Source of the DNA: G965220825 sp965220825
Lineage (GTDB): Bacteria > Pseudomonadota > Alphaproteobacteria > UBA828
Direction of reading: 5' to 3'
Assembly: GCA_965220825.1 (NCBI GenBank)
Contig: OZ244839.1
Coordinates: 62,001-126,000 of the forward strand
Length of the DNA: 64,000 nt
Of this stretch, positions 35,418-42,926 are shown piece after piece. Within the stretch, counting starts at the first letter, position 1. Every line of letters begins with the position of its first letter. The translations under genes were made by a program, and so were the position numbers. The notes below the pieces were generated by a model. That model had not been told where the DNA came from and did not search any database. It was given only the letters and a program-made list of their open reading frames with translations.

Positions 35418-37148
35418 ATGGACTGTACCTATTCCCTGGTGATCCGTGGCGGGACCGTGGCGGACGGTTCCGGCGGGGAACTTCACGAGGCCGATGTGGG
35501 GATTCGCGACGGATGCATCGCGGCGGTCGAGCCGGGGCTTGCGCGCGGTGCGGAGGAGATCGACGCGCGCGGCCTGCTGGTCACGCCCGGATTCGTCGAC
35601 CCCCACACCCATTACGACGCCCAGGCCACCTGGACCGGCAGAATGACGCCCTCGTCGTCGAACGGCGTCACCACCGCAATGATGGGCAATTGCGGCGTGG
35701 GCTTCGCGCCCTGCCGGCCCCACCAGCGGCAGACCCTGGTGGCGTTCATGGAGGGCGTCGAAGACATCCCCGGCGCCGTGCTGGACGAAGGCCTCCCTTG
35801 GACGTGGGAGAGCTTCGAGGACTATATGGACCTGCTCGATGCCCGCGCCTACGACCTGGACGTGGCCGCCCAGGTGCCCCACTCGCCGGTCCGCATCTTC
35901 GTCATGGGGGAGCGAGGCGTGGCCCGCGAGCCGGCGACGGCGGAGGACCGCGCGGCCATGGCGCGGCTCGCAACAGCCGGGATTCGCGCAGGCGCGCTGG
36001 GCTTTTCCACCTCGCGCACCCTGAACCACAAGACGCTGGACGGCCGCCCCATCCCGACCCTTGACGCGGCGGAAGACGAGCTTTCCGAGATCGGCGGGGC
36101 GCTCGGCGCGGTGGGCGCCGGGTGGCTCCAGGTGATTTCGGACTTTGACGATCTGGATGGCGAGTTCGCCATGCTCCGCCGCGTGGTGGAGCGATGCCGC
36201 CGGCCCATGGCCATCACCATCCTCCAGGGGAATGCCCGGCCCGAGGGGTGGCGCCGCTTGCTCGCGCATATCGCCCGCGCCCGTGAGGAGGGACTCCCCA
36301 TGATGGGCCAGACCCTCACACGCGCCACCGGCGTTCTGCTGGGCTTCGGGATTTCCTACAACCCGTTCTCGGGCCGGCCGAGCTGGGACGCGATCGCCCA
36401 CCTGCCGCTTGGGGAGAAGATGGCGCGCATGCGCGATCCCGCTTTCCGTACGCGCCTCTTTGCCGAGCCTTGCGGGAACGACTTCATCGCGGAGCGTATC
36501 GCCGGGTGGGACAGGCTCTTTCCGCTTTCCGCGCTGCCGGACTACGAACCCGCACCCGAGACGAGTGTCGCGGCCCGTGCCGCGCGAGAAGGCCGGGCAG
36601 CGCAGGAGGTCGCCTGCGACATGCTGATGGAGCATGACGGCCGGGCGCTCCTCTACCGCCCCGTCAGCAACTACGCCGACGGCAATCTGGATGCGGTGGG
36701 CGAGATGCTGCGCCATCCCGACACGCTGGTGAGCCTGGGCGACGGCGGCGCCCATGTGGGGATGCTGTGCGACGCCAGCGCCTTCACCTACATGCTGACC
36801 CACTGGACCAGGGACCGGGCGCGCGGCGAGAGGCTCCCGCTCAACTGGGCGGTGAAACGCATGACTCGGGACAATGCGCTGGCGCTCGGCCTCTCCGACA
36901 GGGGCCTGCTGCGCCCCGGCTACAAGGCCGATCTCAACGTCATCGACTATGACCGGCTCTCCCTCCACTGTCCGGAGCCGGTCTGCGACCTCCCGGCGGG
37001 CGGCCGCCGCCTGGTCCAGAAGGCGGAGGGCTACGCGGCGACGGTGGTATCGGGCATCCCGGTCTACCGCGACGGCGCGCCCGCCTGCGACAACCTCCCC
37101 GGCCGCCTCATCCGCGGCCCCCGTCCCGCGCCTGTGGACGGCCGCTAA
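35418..37148 (+). CDS. D-aminoacylase / N-acyl-D-amino-acid deacylase family amidohydrolase
   Basis: 576 residues from ATG 35418 after GGAGGG. Amidohydrolase barrel: IRGGTVADGSGG, metal motif PGFVDPHTHYDAQATW, GNCGVGFAPC with the family's bridging Cys, and SLGDGGAHVGMLCDASAF with the catalytic Asp. The two mid-barrel His ligands of characterised D-aminoacylases are not obvious where expected (QVISDF and ITILQG replace them). It belongs to the large GDGGAH branch whose substrates are mostly unknown. Last plus-strand gene of the amide cluster before the antitoxin island. Confidence 0.88.
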   Translation: MDCTYSLVIRGGTVADGSGGELHEADVGIRDGCIAAVEPGLARGAEEIDARGLLVTPGFVDPHTHYDAQATWTGRMTPSSSNGVTTAMMGNCGVGFAPCRPHQRQTLVAFMEGVEDIPGAVLDEGLPWTWESFEDYMDLLDARAYDLDVAAQVPHSPVRIFVMGERGVAREPATAEDRAAMARLATAGIRAGALGFSTSRTLNHKTLDGRPIPTLDAAEDELSEIGGALGAVGAGWLQVISDFDDLDGEFAMLRRVVERCRRPMAITILQGNARPEGWRRLLAHIARAREEGLPMMGQTLTRATGVLLGFGISYNPFSGRPSWDAIAHLPLGEKMARMRDPAFRTRLFAEPCGNDFIAERIAGWDRLFPLSALPDYEPAPETSVAARAAREGRAAQEVACDMLMEHDGRALLYRPVSNYADGNLDAVGEMLRHPDTLVSLGDGGAHVGMLCDASAFTYMLTHWTRDRARGERLPLNWAVKRMTRDNALALGLSDRGLLRPGYKADLNVIDYDRLSLHCPEPVCDLPAGGRRLVQKAEGYAATVVSGIPVYRDGAPACDNLPGRLIRGPRPAPVDGR

Positions 37149-37252
37149 GGCGTACTTCGCGAACGCGAGGCGACCACGTCGAAGGAGGCTGCCACGGCCT
37201 GACCACGGCCGGGGCACCGGTCCGCCGGGGCGGAAAGGGTCGGTCGGCGGTC

Positions 37253-37588
37253 CTATCCGTACATGCGAGGCTTGTCGCCCGCCGCCTTGATCTTGAAGGG
37301 TGCGACCTTGATCGCCCCGGCCCGTGCCCGTGCTCTCGCGATATCGTGGCTGTTCTGCATCCGCATGAGCGTCTCCATCGGCACGCCGAACGCCTTCTCG
37401 ATCCGCAATGCCGTCTCCGGCGACAGGCGCGCCCGCTCATTCAGAACGGCCGACAGCGCTGCCCGCGTGACCCCAAGCGCCTTGGCCGCCCCCGTCACCG
37501 AGAGATCCAGAGCCTTGAGGATGTCGTGCCTGGCGAACCCACCCGGATGGACGGGAGCATTCATGCGGATGCCGGATACCGATTTCAT
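37253..37588 (-). CDS. higA: HigA-type helix-turn-helix antitoxin (no toxin partner)
   Basis: 111 residues. Xre-type HTH of the HigA/VapI group: PVHPGGFARHDILKALDLSV, TGAAKALGVTRAALSAVLN, RLSPETALRIEKAFGV and MRMQNSHDIARAR. It starts at 37588 behind GAGG; an internal ATG at 37564 is the alternative. A HigB toxin normally precedes higA. Here only the last few codons upstream, reading ...NDEDYH-stop just before the start, resemble a HigB C-terminus; the space is taken by a DUF2283 gene. It appears to be an orphan, possibly left after toxin loss. Confidence 0.85.
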   Translation of the reverse strand: MKSVSGIRMNAPVHPGGFARHDILKALDLSVTGAAKALGVTRAALSAVLNERARLSPETALRIEKAFGVPMETLMRMQNSHDIARARARAGAIKVAPFKIKAAGDKPRMYG

Positions 37589-37668
37589 TTTGCGCCTCTT
37601 TCAGTGGTAATCCTCGTCGTTGAGGTCGACTCTCTTCCAACCTGAGACTGCCGTCGTCGCACTTTCCC

Positions 37669-37884
37669 TCACCTGGCTCGGAGCGGGCGCAGGGGCAGGG
37701 CCTCCGTCTCGAGCGTAGAGAGTTCCAAGTGTTGCGACGCATGATCGATATCGAGTCCGACCACGTGGCCGAGGGCGTCGAGATCGACATTCAACCCTTC
37801 GGAAACCGCGCGCGTCTCCACGCCCGGACCGGCCTGGAACTCGATATAAAGGCTGTCGGTTTCCGGATAGTAGTGGAGTTTCAT
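37669..37884 (-). CDS. DUF2283 family small protein
   Basis: 71 residues from ATG 37884, behind GGAAAGGA. The family pattern is KLHYYPETDSLYIEF, then AVSEGLNVDLDALGHVVGLDIDHASQHL. DUF2283 proteins are small, of unknown function, and often sit next to a DUF4258-like partner in toxin-antitoxin-like pairs. Its ATG overlaps the TGA of the tiny upstream gene (ATGA). The longer frame to 38139 is shadow. Confidence 0.85.
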   Translation of the reverse strand: MKLHYYPETDSLYIEFQAGPGVETRAVSEGLNVDLDALGHVVGLDIDHASQHLELSTLETEALPLRPLRAR

Positions 37885-38018
37885 GGCTGGTCCTTTCCGA
37901 ATCCGCGATCGAAGGACCCGCTGTACACCGTCTCGCCATCTGCCAAGCTGACGATGCGAAGGACGCGCGGGCGGTCGTCGCCGGAGACCTGCTGGTCGAA
38001 ATAGCGTGTCGTCTTCAT
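37881..38018 (-). CDS. Truncated DUF4258-like partner of DUF2283 (45 residues)
   Basis: Reading the minus strand from ATG 38018 gives a 45-residue product beginning MKTTRYFDQQV and ending RIVSLADGETVYSGSFDRGF before a stop that overlaps the DUF2283 start. As I recall the usual partner family, it opens with M-x-T-T-x-Y-F-x-x-Q-V and closes with RVVTLEDGETVHNAFPDRGF, but is about 75-80 residues long. The copy here joins the two ends with the middle missing, which looks like an internal in-frame deletion. Translational coupling to DUF2283 is kept. Confidence 0.6.
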   Translation of the reverse strand: MKTTRYFDQQVSGDDRPRVLRIVSLADGETVYSGSFDRGFGKDQP

Positions 38019-38086
38019 TCGTCCGCATGGCCTTCGGCGGCCTCGGCTTGCCGATCTTTATCGAAGGCAACAACGAGGATGTCGGG

Positions 38087-38311
38087 TCAGGATTCAGAAC
38101 CAGCGTTCCATGTCTTGCCGGTCGAAACGATGTCGCCACGGACTTCCACCTTGTGGCGCAGGCTGCCGATCAGCTCCGCATGCTCCCGCTCGTACGGGAC
38201 AAGCCGCGCGACCGGCTTGCCGTTCTTGGTGATGATGAGGCCGTCCGGTTCGAGCTCGTCGAGAAGTGCCAGACATCGTTCCTTAAATTTGGTCGCACTG
38301 ATGCTCTTCAT
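38087..38311 (-). CDS. Phd/YefM-type antitoxin (orphan)
   Basis: 74 residues from ATG 38311: MKSISATKFKERCLALLDEL, then LIITKNGKPVARLVPY, the standard Phd/YefM dimerisation and DNA-binding N-terminus. The usual downstream VapC/PIN or Doc toxin gene is absent; the next minus-strand gene is the truncated DUF4258-like frame. It is divergent from the DUF433 gene across about 150 bases that contain a large palindrome. An earlier in-frame start at 38368 would add 19 residues of atypical sequence. Confidence 0.85.
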   Translation of the reverse strand: MKSISATKFKERCLALLDELEPDGLIITKNGKPVARLVPYEREHAELIGSLRHKVEVRGDIVSTGKTWNAGSES

Positions 38312-38390
38312 CGTCTCGCTCTCGCGCCGCATGGTTGTGTTGTAAGGCTGGTCCAGAAATATATCCACTTCGCATTGCCGGGGCGCCGAA

Positions 38391-38463
38391 CGATAGGTAC
38401 TGGTATCGTGGCACCGGCCGCGCCATATTTATTCCACTATGACGGAAGGAATATGGCGCGGCC
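38391..38463. promoter_or_regulatory. Operator-like palindromes ending at the DUF433 start codon
   Basis: GGCCGCGCCATATT (38416-38429) and AATATGGCGCGGCC (38450-38463) are perfect reverse complements, 14 bases each with a 20-base spacer. The right arm ends exactly one base before ATG 38464. A shorter palindrome CGATA/TATCG lies at 38391-38408. GGAAGGA (38444-38450) in the loop is the only ribosome-binding candidate. Position and symmetry suggest an autoregulatory operator for the antitoxin-like gene, or an RNA hairpin controlling its translation. Confidence 0.65.
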
Positions 38464-39177
38464 ATGAGAGGTTCCACATTTTCCGCAAACGAGGCGGCAT
38501 GCGTGACCGGCGTGCCGCTCAAGCAGGTGCATCGCATCATCGACGCCGGCCTGCTGGGTACCGCCAAGCTTGGCGGCGCTCGCTCCCGCGCCGTCCATCG
38601 TGATGCCCTGGTGGGCTTGAAGCTTGCCCACGACACGATGGACCTCATCACCCTCGACGGGCGGCGACGCCTGGTGCGCTATCTTCTCGACCATCCCGGT
38701 GCGCGGACGGCCCGCGAGCGCGGTGTGTCCGTGGACCTCCGCGCGATGAAGGACGAAGTACGGAGGGGCCTTTCTCGGCTCGCCCGCGCGCGCGACGCGG
38801 TGGAGTGCGACGAGGCGGTGCTTTCGGGGGCGCCGTGCTTCAGGGGGACGCGCATTCCGGTTCACGACATCGCGGACATGCTGGTCAACGGCGACACCGC
38901 CGGTGCCATCCATGAGGCGTTCCCGCAGCTTTCGAAGGAGCAGATCGAACTGGCCGCTTTCTATGCGCGCGCATATCCACGACGAGGCCGACCCCGCCGG
39001 CGGCCATTCCGGCGCGCACAAGCCGGTCGCGACGACCCAGACCGCCCGACGACCGCCGCTGCGATCGACGCCGAGGTCCCCAAGCGCATCAAGTCCGGGT
39101 CGCGCCGGCACAGCGAGAAGGACAGGATCCGAACGCCCGATGGCCCTGGCGCAGGTGGAAGGATCAGCCGACGGTAG
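38464..39177 (+). CDS. DUF433 antitoxin-like protein with N-terminal DNA-binding region
   Basis: 237 residues. The N-terminal half (FSANEAACVTGVPLKQVHRIID, then RAVHRDALVGLKLA) resembles MerR/excisionase-like winged HTH modules. The DUF433 domain lies at about 120-175: AVLSGAPCFRGTRIPVHDIAD, then MLVNGDTAGAIHEAFPQLS and QIELAAFYARAYPRRGRP. The last 60 residues are basic and low-complexity. DUF433 proteins are usually antitoxins paired with a DUF5615 PIN-like toxin encoded directly downstream; none is found in the 250 bases that follow. The start codon abuts the palindrome at 38416-38463. Confidence 0.8.
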   Translation: MRGSTFSANEAACVTGVPLKQVHRIIDAGLLGTAKLGGARSRAVHRDALVGLKLAHDTMDLITLDGRRRLVRYLLDHPGARTARERGVSVDLRAMKDEVRRGLSRLARARDAVECDEAVLSGAPCFRGTRIPVHDIADMLVNGDTAGAIHEAFPQLSKEQIELAAFYARAYPRRGRPRRRPFRRAQAGRDDPDRPTTAAAIDAEVPKRIKSGSRRHSEKDRIRTPDGPGAGGRISRR

Positions 39178-39428
39178 GTGCTTCCCGCAACGATCCCGTC
39201 ATATTTCGCAGAATTTTGACGACATGGTGTTGGGAAGAGCGGGCGATGCCACGGTGCGGGGCCATGCTATTCGCGGGCCTTCGCCACCTGTTTCACAGTT
39301 AACATCCAGATGATCGACGACTCTCCGGCGAAGGCTGGGCTCGGGTTCGAGCGGGCACGTGGGCTCGTGCACGCGGAGTAGGCGAGGCACGAAACCGCCG
39401 TCCATCCACACCATCCACCCCGGCCAAC

Positions 39429-40667
39429 TCATCCGCTCGCCTCGCGTGGGGGCGCTCCGGCGGCGGTCGTGCGTGCGAGGTGGGCGTCGGCCCTTCGCAC
39501 CGCGGCCACGAGCAGGAGGCCCGGGGCGGGGAAGACCAGCATGGTCCACCAGGCGGCCGCCCAGCCGCCGAAGATGTCCGCGACGGCGGCGAGCAGGGGC
39601 GGGCCGAGCACGGCGCCGATCGCTGCGCCCTGGGCCACGAAGCCCACGGACGTGCCGACCTGTGCGGGGCTCGGCGCATGGGCCGCACCGCCTTCAAGGC
39701 AGGCGGCCGGCAGCAGGCCGCTCGCCAGGGAGAAACAGATGGCAAGCGGGATCTTGGCGTCCACGGGCGTAAACGACGCGAAGAGCGGTGCCGCGCAAAG
39801 CCCCATGCCGGCATAGGCGATGGCGATCAGCAGCCATCGCTGGGTATCGCGCTGCATGAACCACGCGCCGATGACCGAACCCACCGCCGTGGCGAGGACG
39901 ACAAGGGTCGAAAGCAGGGCCGCGGTGGCGATCGAGCGGCCCTCGGTCTCGATCAGGAAGGTGGGCAGCCATGCCATCAAGGCCTGCCATTGGACGGAGA
40001 AGATCGTGAAGCACAGGCCGAAGAGCCACGGTCCGGGCCGTGCGAGAGTCTTGCCTATGGCCAAGGCGTCGAACGCACGGCCTTCCGCCGACGGCGCCTG
40101 CCAGCGCCCGGGCGAGGCGCCCCAGGCGAAGGCGAGAAGGAAGAGCAGGATCAGCCCGGCGTTGAAGAACCAGAGGCCCCGCCAGCCCACGGGCTCCAGC
40201 AGCGCCGTCGCGGCCAGGAGCGAAAGGGCGATGCCGACCGGCATGAAGGTGCTCCAGACGCCGAGCACGAAGCGGTGCACGGCGGCGCCCGCAGCAGTCG
40301 CGATCGCCTTCGGTGCGGCGACCGCGAGTGTGACGAAGGAGAAGCCCTCGATCATGCGGGCGGCAAGAAGCTCCGTTCCGTTTCCGGCGAACCCGCCGGC
40401 AAGGCTTGCGAGCGCCATCGCCGTGCCGCCGGCGAAGACCACCGGCCTGATACCGAACCTGTCCGTCAGCAACCCGCCGGCCACGCCGAACACGGCGCCG
40501 ACAGCGTAGAAGACGGACGCGATGAGGCCGGCGATCACGCGGGAGAGGCCGAGTTCGGCCTCCAGTATGGGCAGCGCCGGGGGTACCTTGCCGACCTGCA
40601 TCCCCACCAGAAATCCGGCCGTCAACGCGAGGGCCACAATGTCCCAGCGGGTGCGCTCAGATGTCAT
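39429..40667 (-). CDS. Major facilitator superfamily transporter
   Basis: 412 residues with about twelve hydrophobic segments. The loop motif between helices 2 and 3 is GGLLTDRFGIRPVVFAGG; helix 1 reads ALALTAGFLVGMQVGKVPPALPILE. The overall pattern recalls the cyanate/nitrate-type (CynX/NimT) branch of MFS carriers. Lying in the amide-catabolic region, it is a candidate importer for the substrate, but it is transcribed against its neighbours. ATG 40667 opens the frame. Confidence 0.88.
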   Translation of the reverse strand: MTSERTRWDIVALALTAGFLVGMQVGKVPPALPILEAELGLSRVIAGLIASVFYAVGAVFGVAGGLLTDRFGIRPVVFAGGTAMALASLAGGFAGNGTELLAARMIEGFSFVTLAVAAPKAIATAAGAAVHRFVLGVWSTFMPVGIALSLLAATALLEPVGWRGLWFFNAGLILLFLLAFAWGASPGRWQAPSAEGRAFDALAIGKTLARPGPWLFGLCFTIFSVQWQALMAWLPTFLIETEGRSIATAALLSTLVVLATAVGSVIGAWFMQRDTQRWLLIAIAYAGMGLCAAPLFASFTPVDAKIPLAICFSLASGLLPAACLEGGAAHAPSPAQVGTSVGFVAQGAAIGAVLGPPLLAAVADIFGGWAAAWWTMLVFPAPGLLLVAAVRRADAHLARTTAAGAPPREASG

Positions 40668-40837
40668 CGGCGGGGCTGCTGCGGGCTGGCTGTCGATGGA
40701 GTCGGTCGAACCTGCCGGCGTGGCGGCGAGGCCATTGTCGTCGTCCGGGCATCGGTCGTCAAAGCGACGTGACCCGGCGGGAAGCCGCGCCCCGACACCG
40801 TGATAGGATGGCCCGATTGCCGAGGAGGCGACGGATC

Positions 40838-40963
40838 ATGGGCGTCGTACCGCTGGTCGATTTCGCTCCGTTTCTGGCAGGCACCGGGGCGGACAAGGCG
40901 CGAATCGCCCGCGGGGTAGGGTGCGCCCGCGCGGCGCCGATTCGCGAGAGTGCCGGGTCATGA
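40838..40963 (+). pseudogene. Remnant of an isopenicillin-N-synthase-like 2-oxoglutarate/Fe(II) oxygenase (N-terminus only)
   Basis: A 41-codon frame starting at ATG 40838 behind GAGGAGG. The product begins VPLVDFAPFLAGTGADKARI, the conserved N-terminus of IPNS-family oxygenases (x-x-P-V-I-D-F-x-P-F/L followed by an acidic/basic helix), then runs into unrelated sequence and stops at 40961-40963. The catalytic HxD...H jelly-roll is absent. The stop overlaps the next ATG (ATGA), so a deletion has joined the oxygenase start to the hydrolase gene, and the stub may now act as a coupled leader. Confidence 0.65.
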
Positions 40964-41844
40964 AGCGGGAATCGGTCTGCTTCTACAGCGAGGGCATCCG
41001 GCTCCACGGGGACCTCTACCTGCCGGACGATGCGCCCGCGGGGGCGCCGCGCCCGGGCATCGTGCTTTGCCACGGCTATACCGGCGTCAAGCGGCTCTAC
41101 CTCCCGGACAATGCGCGGTGTCTGGTGGAGGCGGGCTACGCGGCGCTTGCCTTCGACTACAAGGGGTGGGGCGCGAGCGAGGGGCCGCGCGGGCGGCTCG
41201 CGCCCTTCAGCCGGGTCGCCGATGTGCGCGCGGCCCTGAGCTTCCTCGTGGCGCAGCCCGGCGTCGATGCGGCCCGGCTCGGGCTCTACGGAACGAGCTA
41301 TGGTGGCGCGACGGCGATCTGGGCGGCGGCGCTCGATGAGCGCGTCCGCTGCGTCGTCAGCACCGTCGGCGTGGGCGACGGAAGGCGCTGGATGCGGAGC
41401 GTGCGCCGCCCGGACGAGTGGCACGATCTGCTTGAGCGCGCCGCTGAGGATCGCGCACGCGCGGCGCTCACGGGCGAGTCCGCGTCCGCGCCGCGCGACG
41501 AGATATTGCTGCCGGACCGCCAGTCCGCCGCGCTCTCCGCAGCCGCGCGGGCCGACAACCCGGACGCCCTCTCCACACTTCCCCTCGACTATGTGGACGA
41601 GACGCTGAGCTTCCACGCCGACTGGGTGGTGGGCCGCATCGCGCCGCGCCCGCTGCTGCTCATCGCGGCGGCGGACGACCGGCTGGTTCCGGCTGCGGAA
41701 TCGGAGGCGCTCTACGCCCTTGCGGGCGAGCCCAAGAAGCTCGTGGTGCTGGAAGGCTGCGGCCATTACGAGGTCTACGCGGAGCCCGCCTTCAGCCGGG
41801 TGATGGCCGCCACGCTGGACTGGTACGCCGTTCACCTGGCATGA
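40960..41844 (+). CDS. Alpha/beta hydrolase of the dienelactone-hydrolase/acetyl-xylan-esterase type
   Basis: 294 residues from ATG 40960. GIVLCHGYTGVKRLYLPDNA carries the oxyanion HG; the nucleophile elbow is LGLYGTSYGGATAIW; the acid lies in LLIAAADDRLVPAAESE and the catalytic His in LEGCGHYEVY. The fold suits cutting esters or acyl-amides. No signal peptide is visible. Its start overlaps the stop of the oxygenase stub, and the second cysteine-hydrolase gene follows 90 bases later on the same strand. Confidence 0.87.
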   Translation: MKRESVCFYSEGIRLHGDLYLPDDAPAGAPRPGIVLCHGYTGVKRLYLPDNARCLVEAGYAALAFDYKGWGASEGPRGRLAPFSRVADVRAALSFLVAQPGVDAARLGLYGTSYGGATAIWAAALDERVRCVVSTVGVGDGRRWMRSVRRPDEWHDLLERAAEDRARAALTGESASAPRDEILLPDRQSAALSAAARADNPDALSTLPLDYVDETLSFHADWVVGRIAPRPLLLIAAADDRLVPAAESEALYALAGEPKKLVVLEGCGHYEVYAEPAFSRVMAATLDWYAVHLA

Positions 41845-41868
41845 CGGCGCGTGCGCCCCCGCCGTGCG

Positions 41869-41897
41869 TTGACGGGGGTGCCGCGGGCGGGGATAGT
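41869..41897 (+). promoter_or_regulatory. Candidate sigma70-type promoter for the second cysteine hydrolase
   Basis: TTGACG (41869-41874) and GATAGT (41892-41897) are separated by 17 bases, an optimal arrangement, in the 90-base gap ahead of the isochorismatase-fold gene. TCAGACGCAG (41903-41912) follows, as it does upstream of the paralogous gene at 30539. Pattern evidence only. Confidence 0.5.
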
Positions 41898-41934
41898 CCG
41901 CCTCAGACGCAGTGGCGATGAGGAGTTGGCGGCA

Positions 41935-42582
41935 ATGGCGGCGGGAACCGCGGGCGATCTCTATAGCGACATCGGTTACGGCTCGGGCGAGATAGGGTTT
42001 GGCGAACGCCCGGGGATTCTGGTGGTGGACTTCCAGATCGGCTTCACCGACCCGAGCTTCGTTCTCGGCAAGAGCGAGATGGTCCACCGTGCGGTGGAGA
42101 ATACGGCCCGTCTGCTGGAGGTCGCGCGCAAGGCGAACCTGCCGGTCGCGAACTGTTACACCGCCTACCACTCGGATCGCGACAAGCCCTATTGGAAGAT
42201 CGCGACGGTCCGCGAGTCCTTCCATTATGGCGACCGCTGCACGGAGCTCGATCCCAAGATCTCCGATCCCGGCTACGACTACATCTTCTGCAAGTCGGCG
42301 CCCTCCATGTTCTTCCAGACGCCGGTCCTCACCTTCCTTACCCGGCACCGGGTGGACACGACCATCGTGACCGGCTGCATGACCAGCGGCTGCGTTCGCG
42401 CGTCGGTGATCGACGCGTTCTCCAACGGTTATCGGACAATCGTGGCGGAGGACTGCGTGGGCGATTCGGAGCAGCAGCCGCATGACGACAATCTGCGCGA
42501 CGTGGGCCGCCGCTACGCGGACATCACCACCTCCGAACGCGTGATCGATTATATCGAAGAGGTGCGGAAGCGGAACGCCTGA
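41935..42582 (+). CDS. Isochorismatase-fold cysteine hydrolase, copy 2 (N-carbamoylsarcosine/maleamate-amidase-like)
   Basis: 215 residues from ATG 41935, with GAGGAG upstream. Triad: D32 (GILVVDFQIGF), K120 (IFCKSAPSMFF) and C153 (TGCMTSGCVRASVIDAF). EDCVGDSEQQPHDDNLRDVG follows, close to the pattern of N-carbamoylsarcosine amidohydrolases and maleamate amidohydrolases. It is clearly a different subtype from the enzyme at 30539, whose C-terminal half differs. Last gene of the accessory region; the next gene converges on it. Confidence 0.87.
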   Translation: MAAGTAGDLYSDIGYGSGEIGFGERPGILVVDFQIGFTDPSFVLGKSEMVHRAVENTARLLEVARKANLPVANCYTAYHSDRDKPYWKIATVRESFHYGDRCTELDPKISDPGYDYIFCKSAPSMFFQTPVLTFLTRHRVDTTIVTGCMTSGCVRASVIDAFSNGYRTIVAEDCVGDSEQQPHDDNLRDVGRRYADITTSERVIDYIEEVRKRNA

Positions 42583-42615
42583 CCGGGCGACGTCCGCGCC
42601 GCGCGGGGAGGAGGG

Positions 42616-42867
42616 CTATGCTTCCCGTCCGCTGCCGGGACTCGGCCCGTTTTCGATAGCGCGGGAGATCGCGGCAAGGGGGACGGCGCGCTTCTCGTTG
42701 AGCGCCCGGGCAAGCGCGTTCGCGGCACGGCGGGTCTGGCAAGCTCCGACGAAGGCGTAGAGGCGCCGGCCGCGCGCGACTTCCTCCGCTCTCACCACAT
42801 GCCAGACCGCGCCGCCGCCGGCCACACCCTCGACCACCAGATAATGGGTGAGAAACGCTCCTTGCAT
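42616..42867 (-). CDS. Hypothetical protein, 83 residues
   Basis: I do not recognise the family. The product begins MQGAFLTHYLVVEGVAGGGA and has mixed hydrophobic and charged composition with no signal peptide or cysteine cluster. It lies 59 bases after the addA stop on the same strand, where many alphaproteobacteria carry trxA. No strong ribosome-binding site is seen. Its coding-like composition makes it more plausible than the overlapping frames. Confidence 0.5.
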   Translation of the reverse strand: MQGAFLTHYLVVEGVAGGGAVWHVVRAEEVARGRRLYAFVGACQTRRAANALARALNEKRAVPLAAISRAIENGPSPGSGREA

Positions 42868-42926
42868 GGCACAAGGCTACTTCGGAAGCCTGCGGAGCGA
42901 TACCGTCGGGGCCGCAATGCCGGGGG

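Noticed and set aside
39178..39428. GCCTTCGCC/GGCGAAGGC inverted repeat and a TTGACG word in the gap after the DUF433 gene
   Set aside because: The stem is 9 bases with a loop of over 40, no T-run follows, and no matching -10 box is clear; probably chance in GC-rich DNA.
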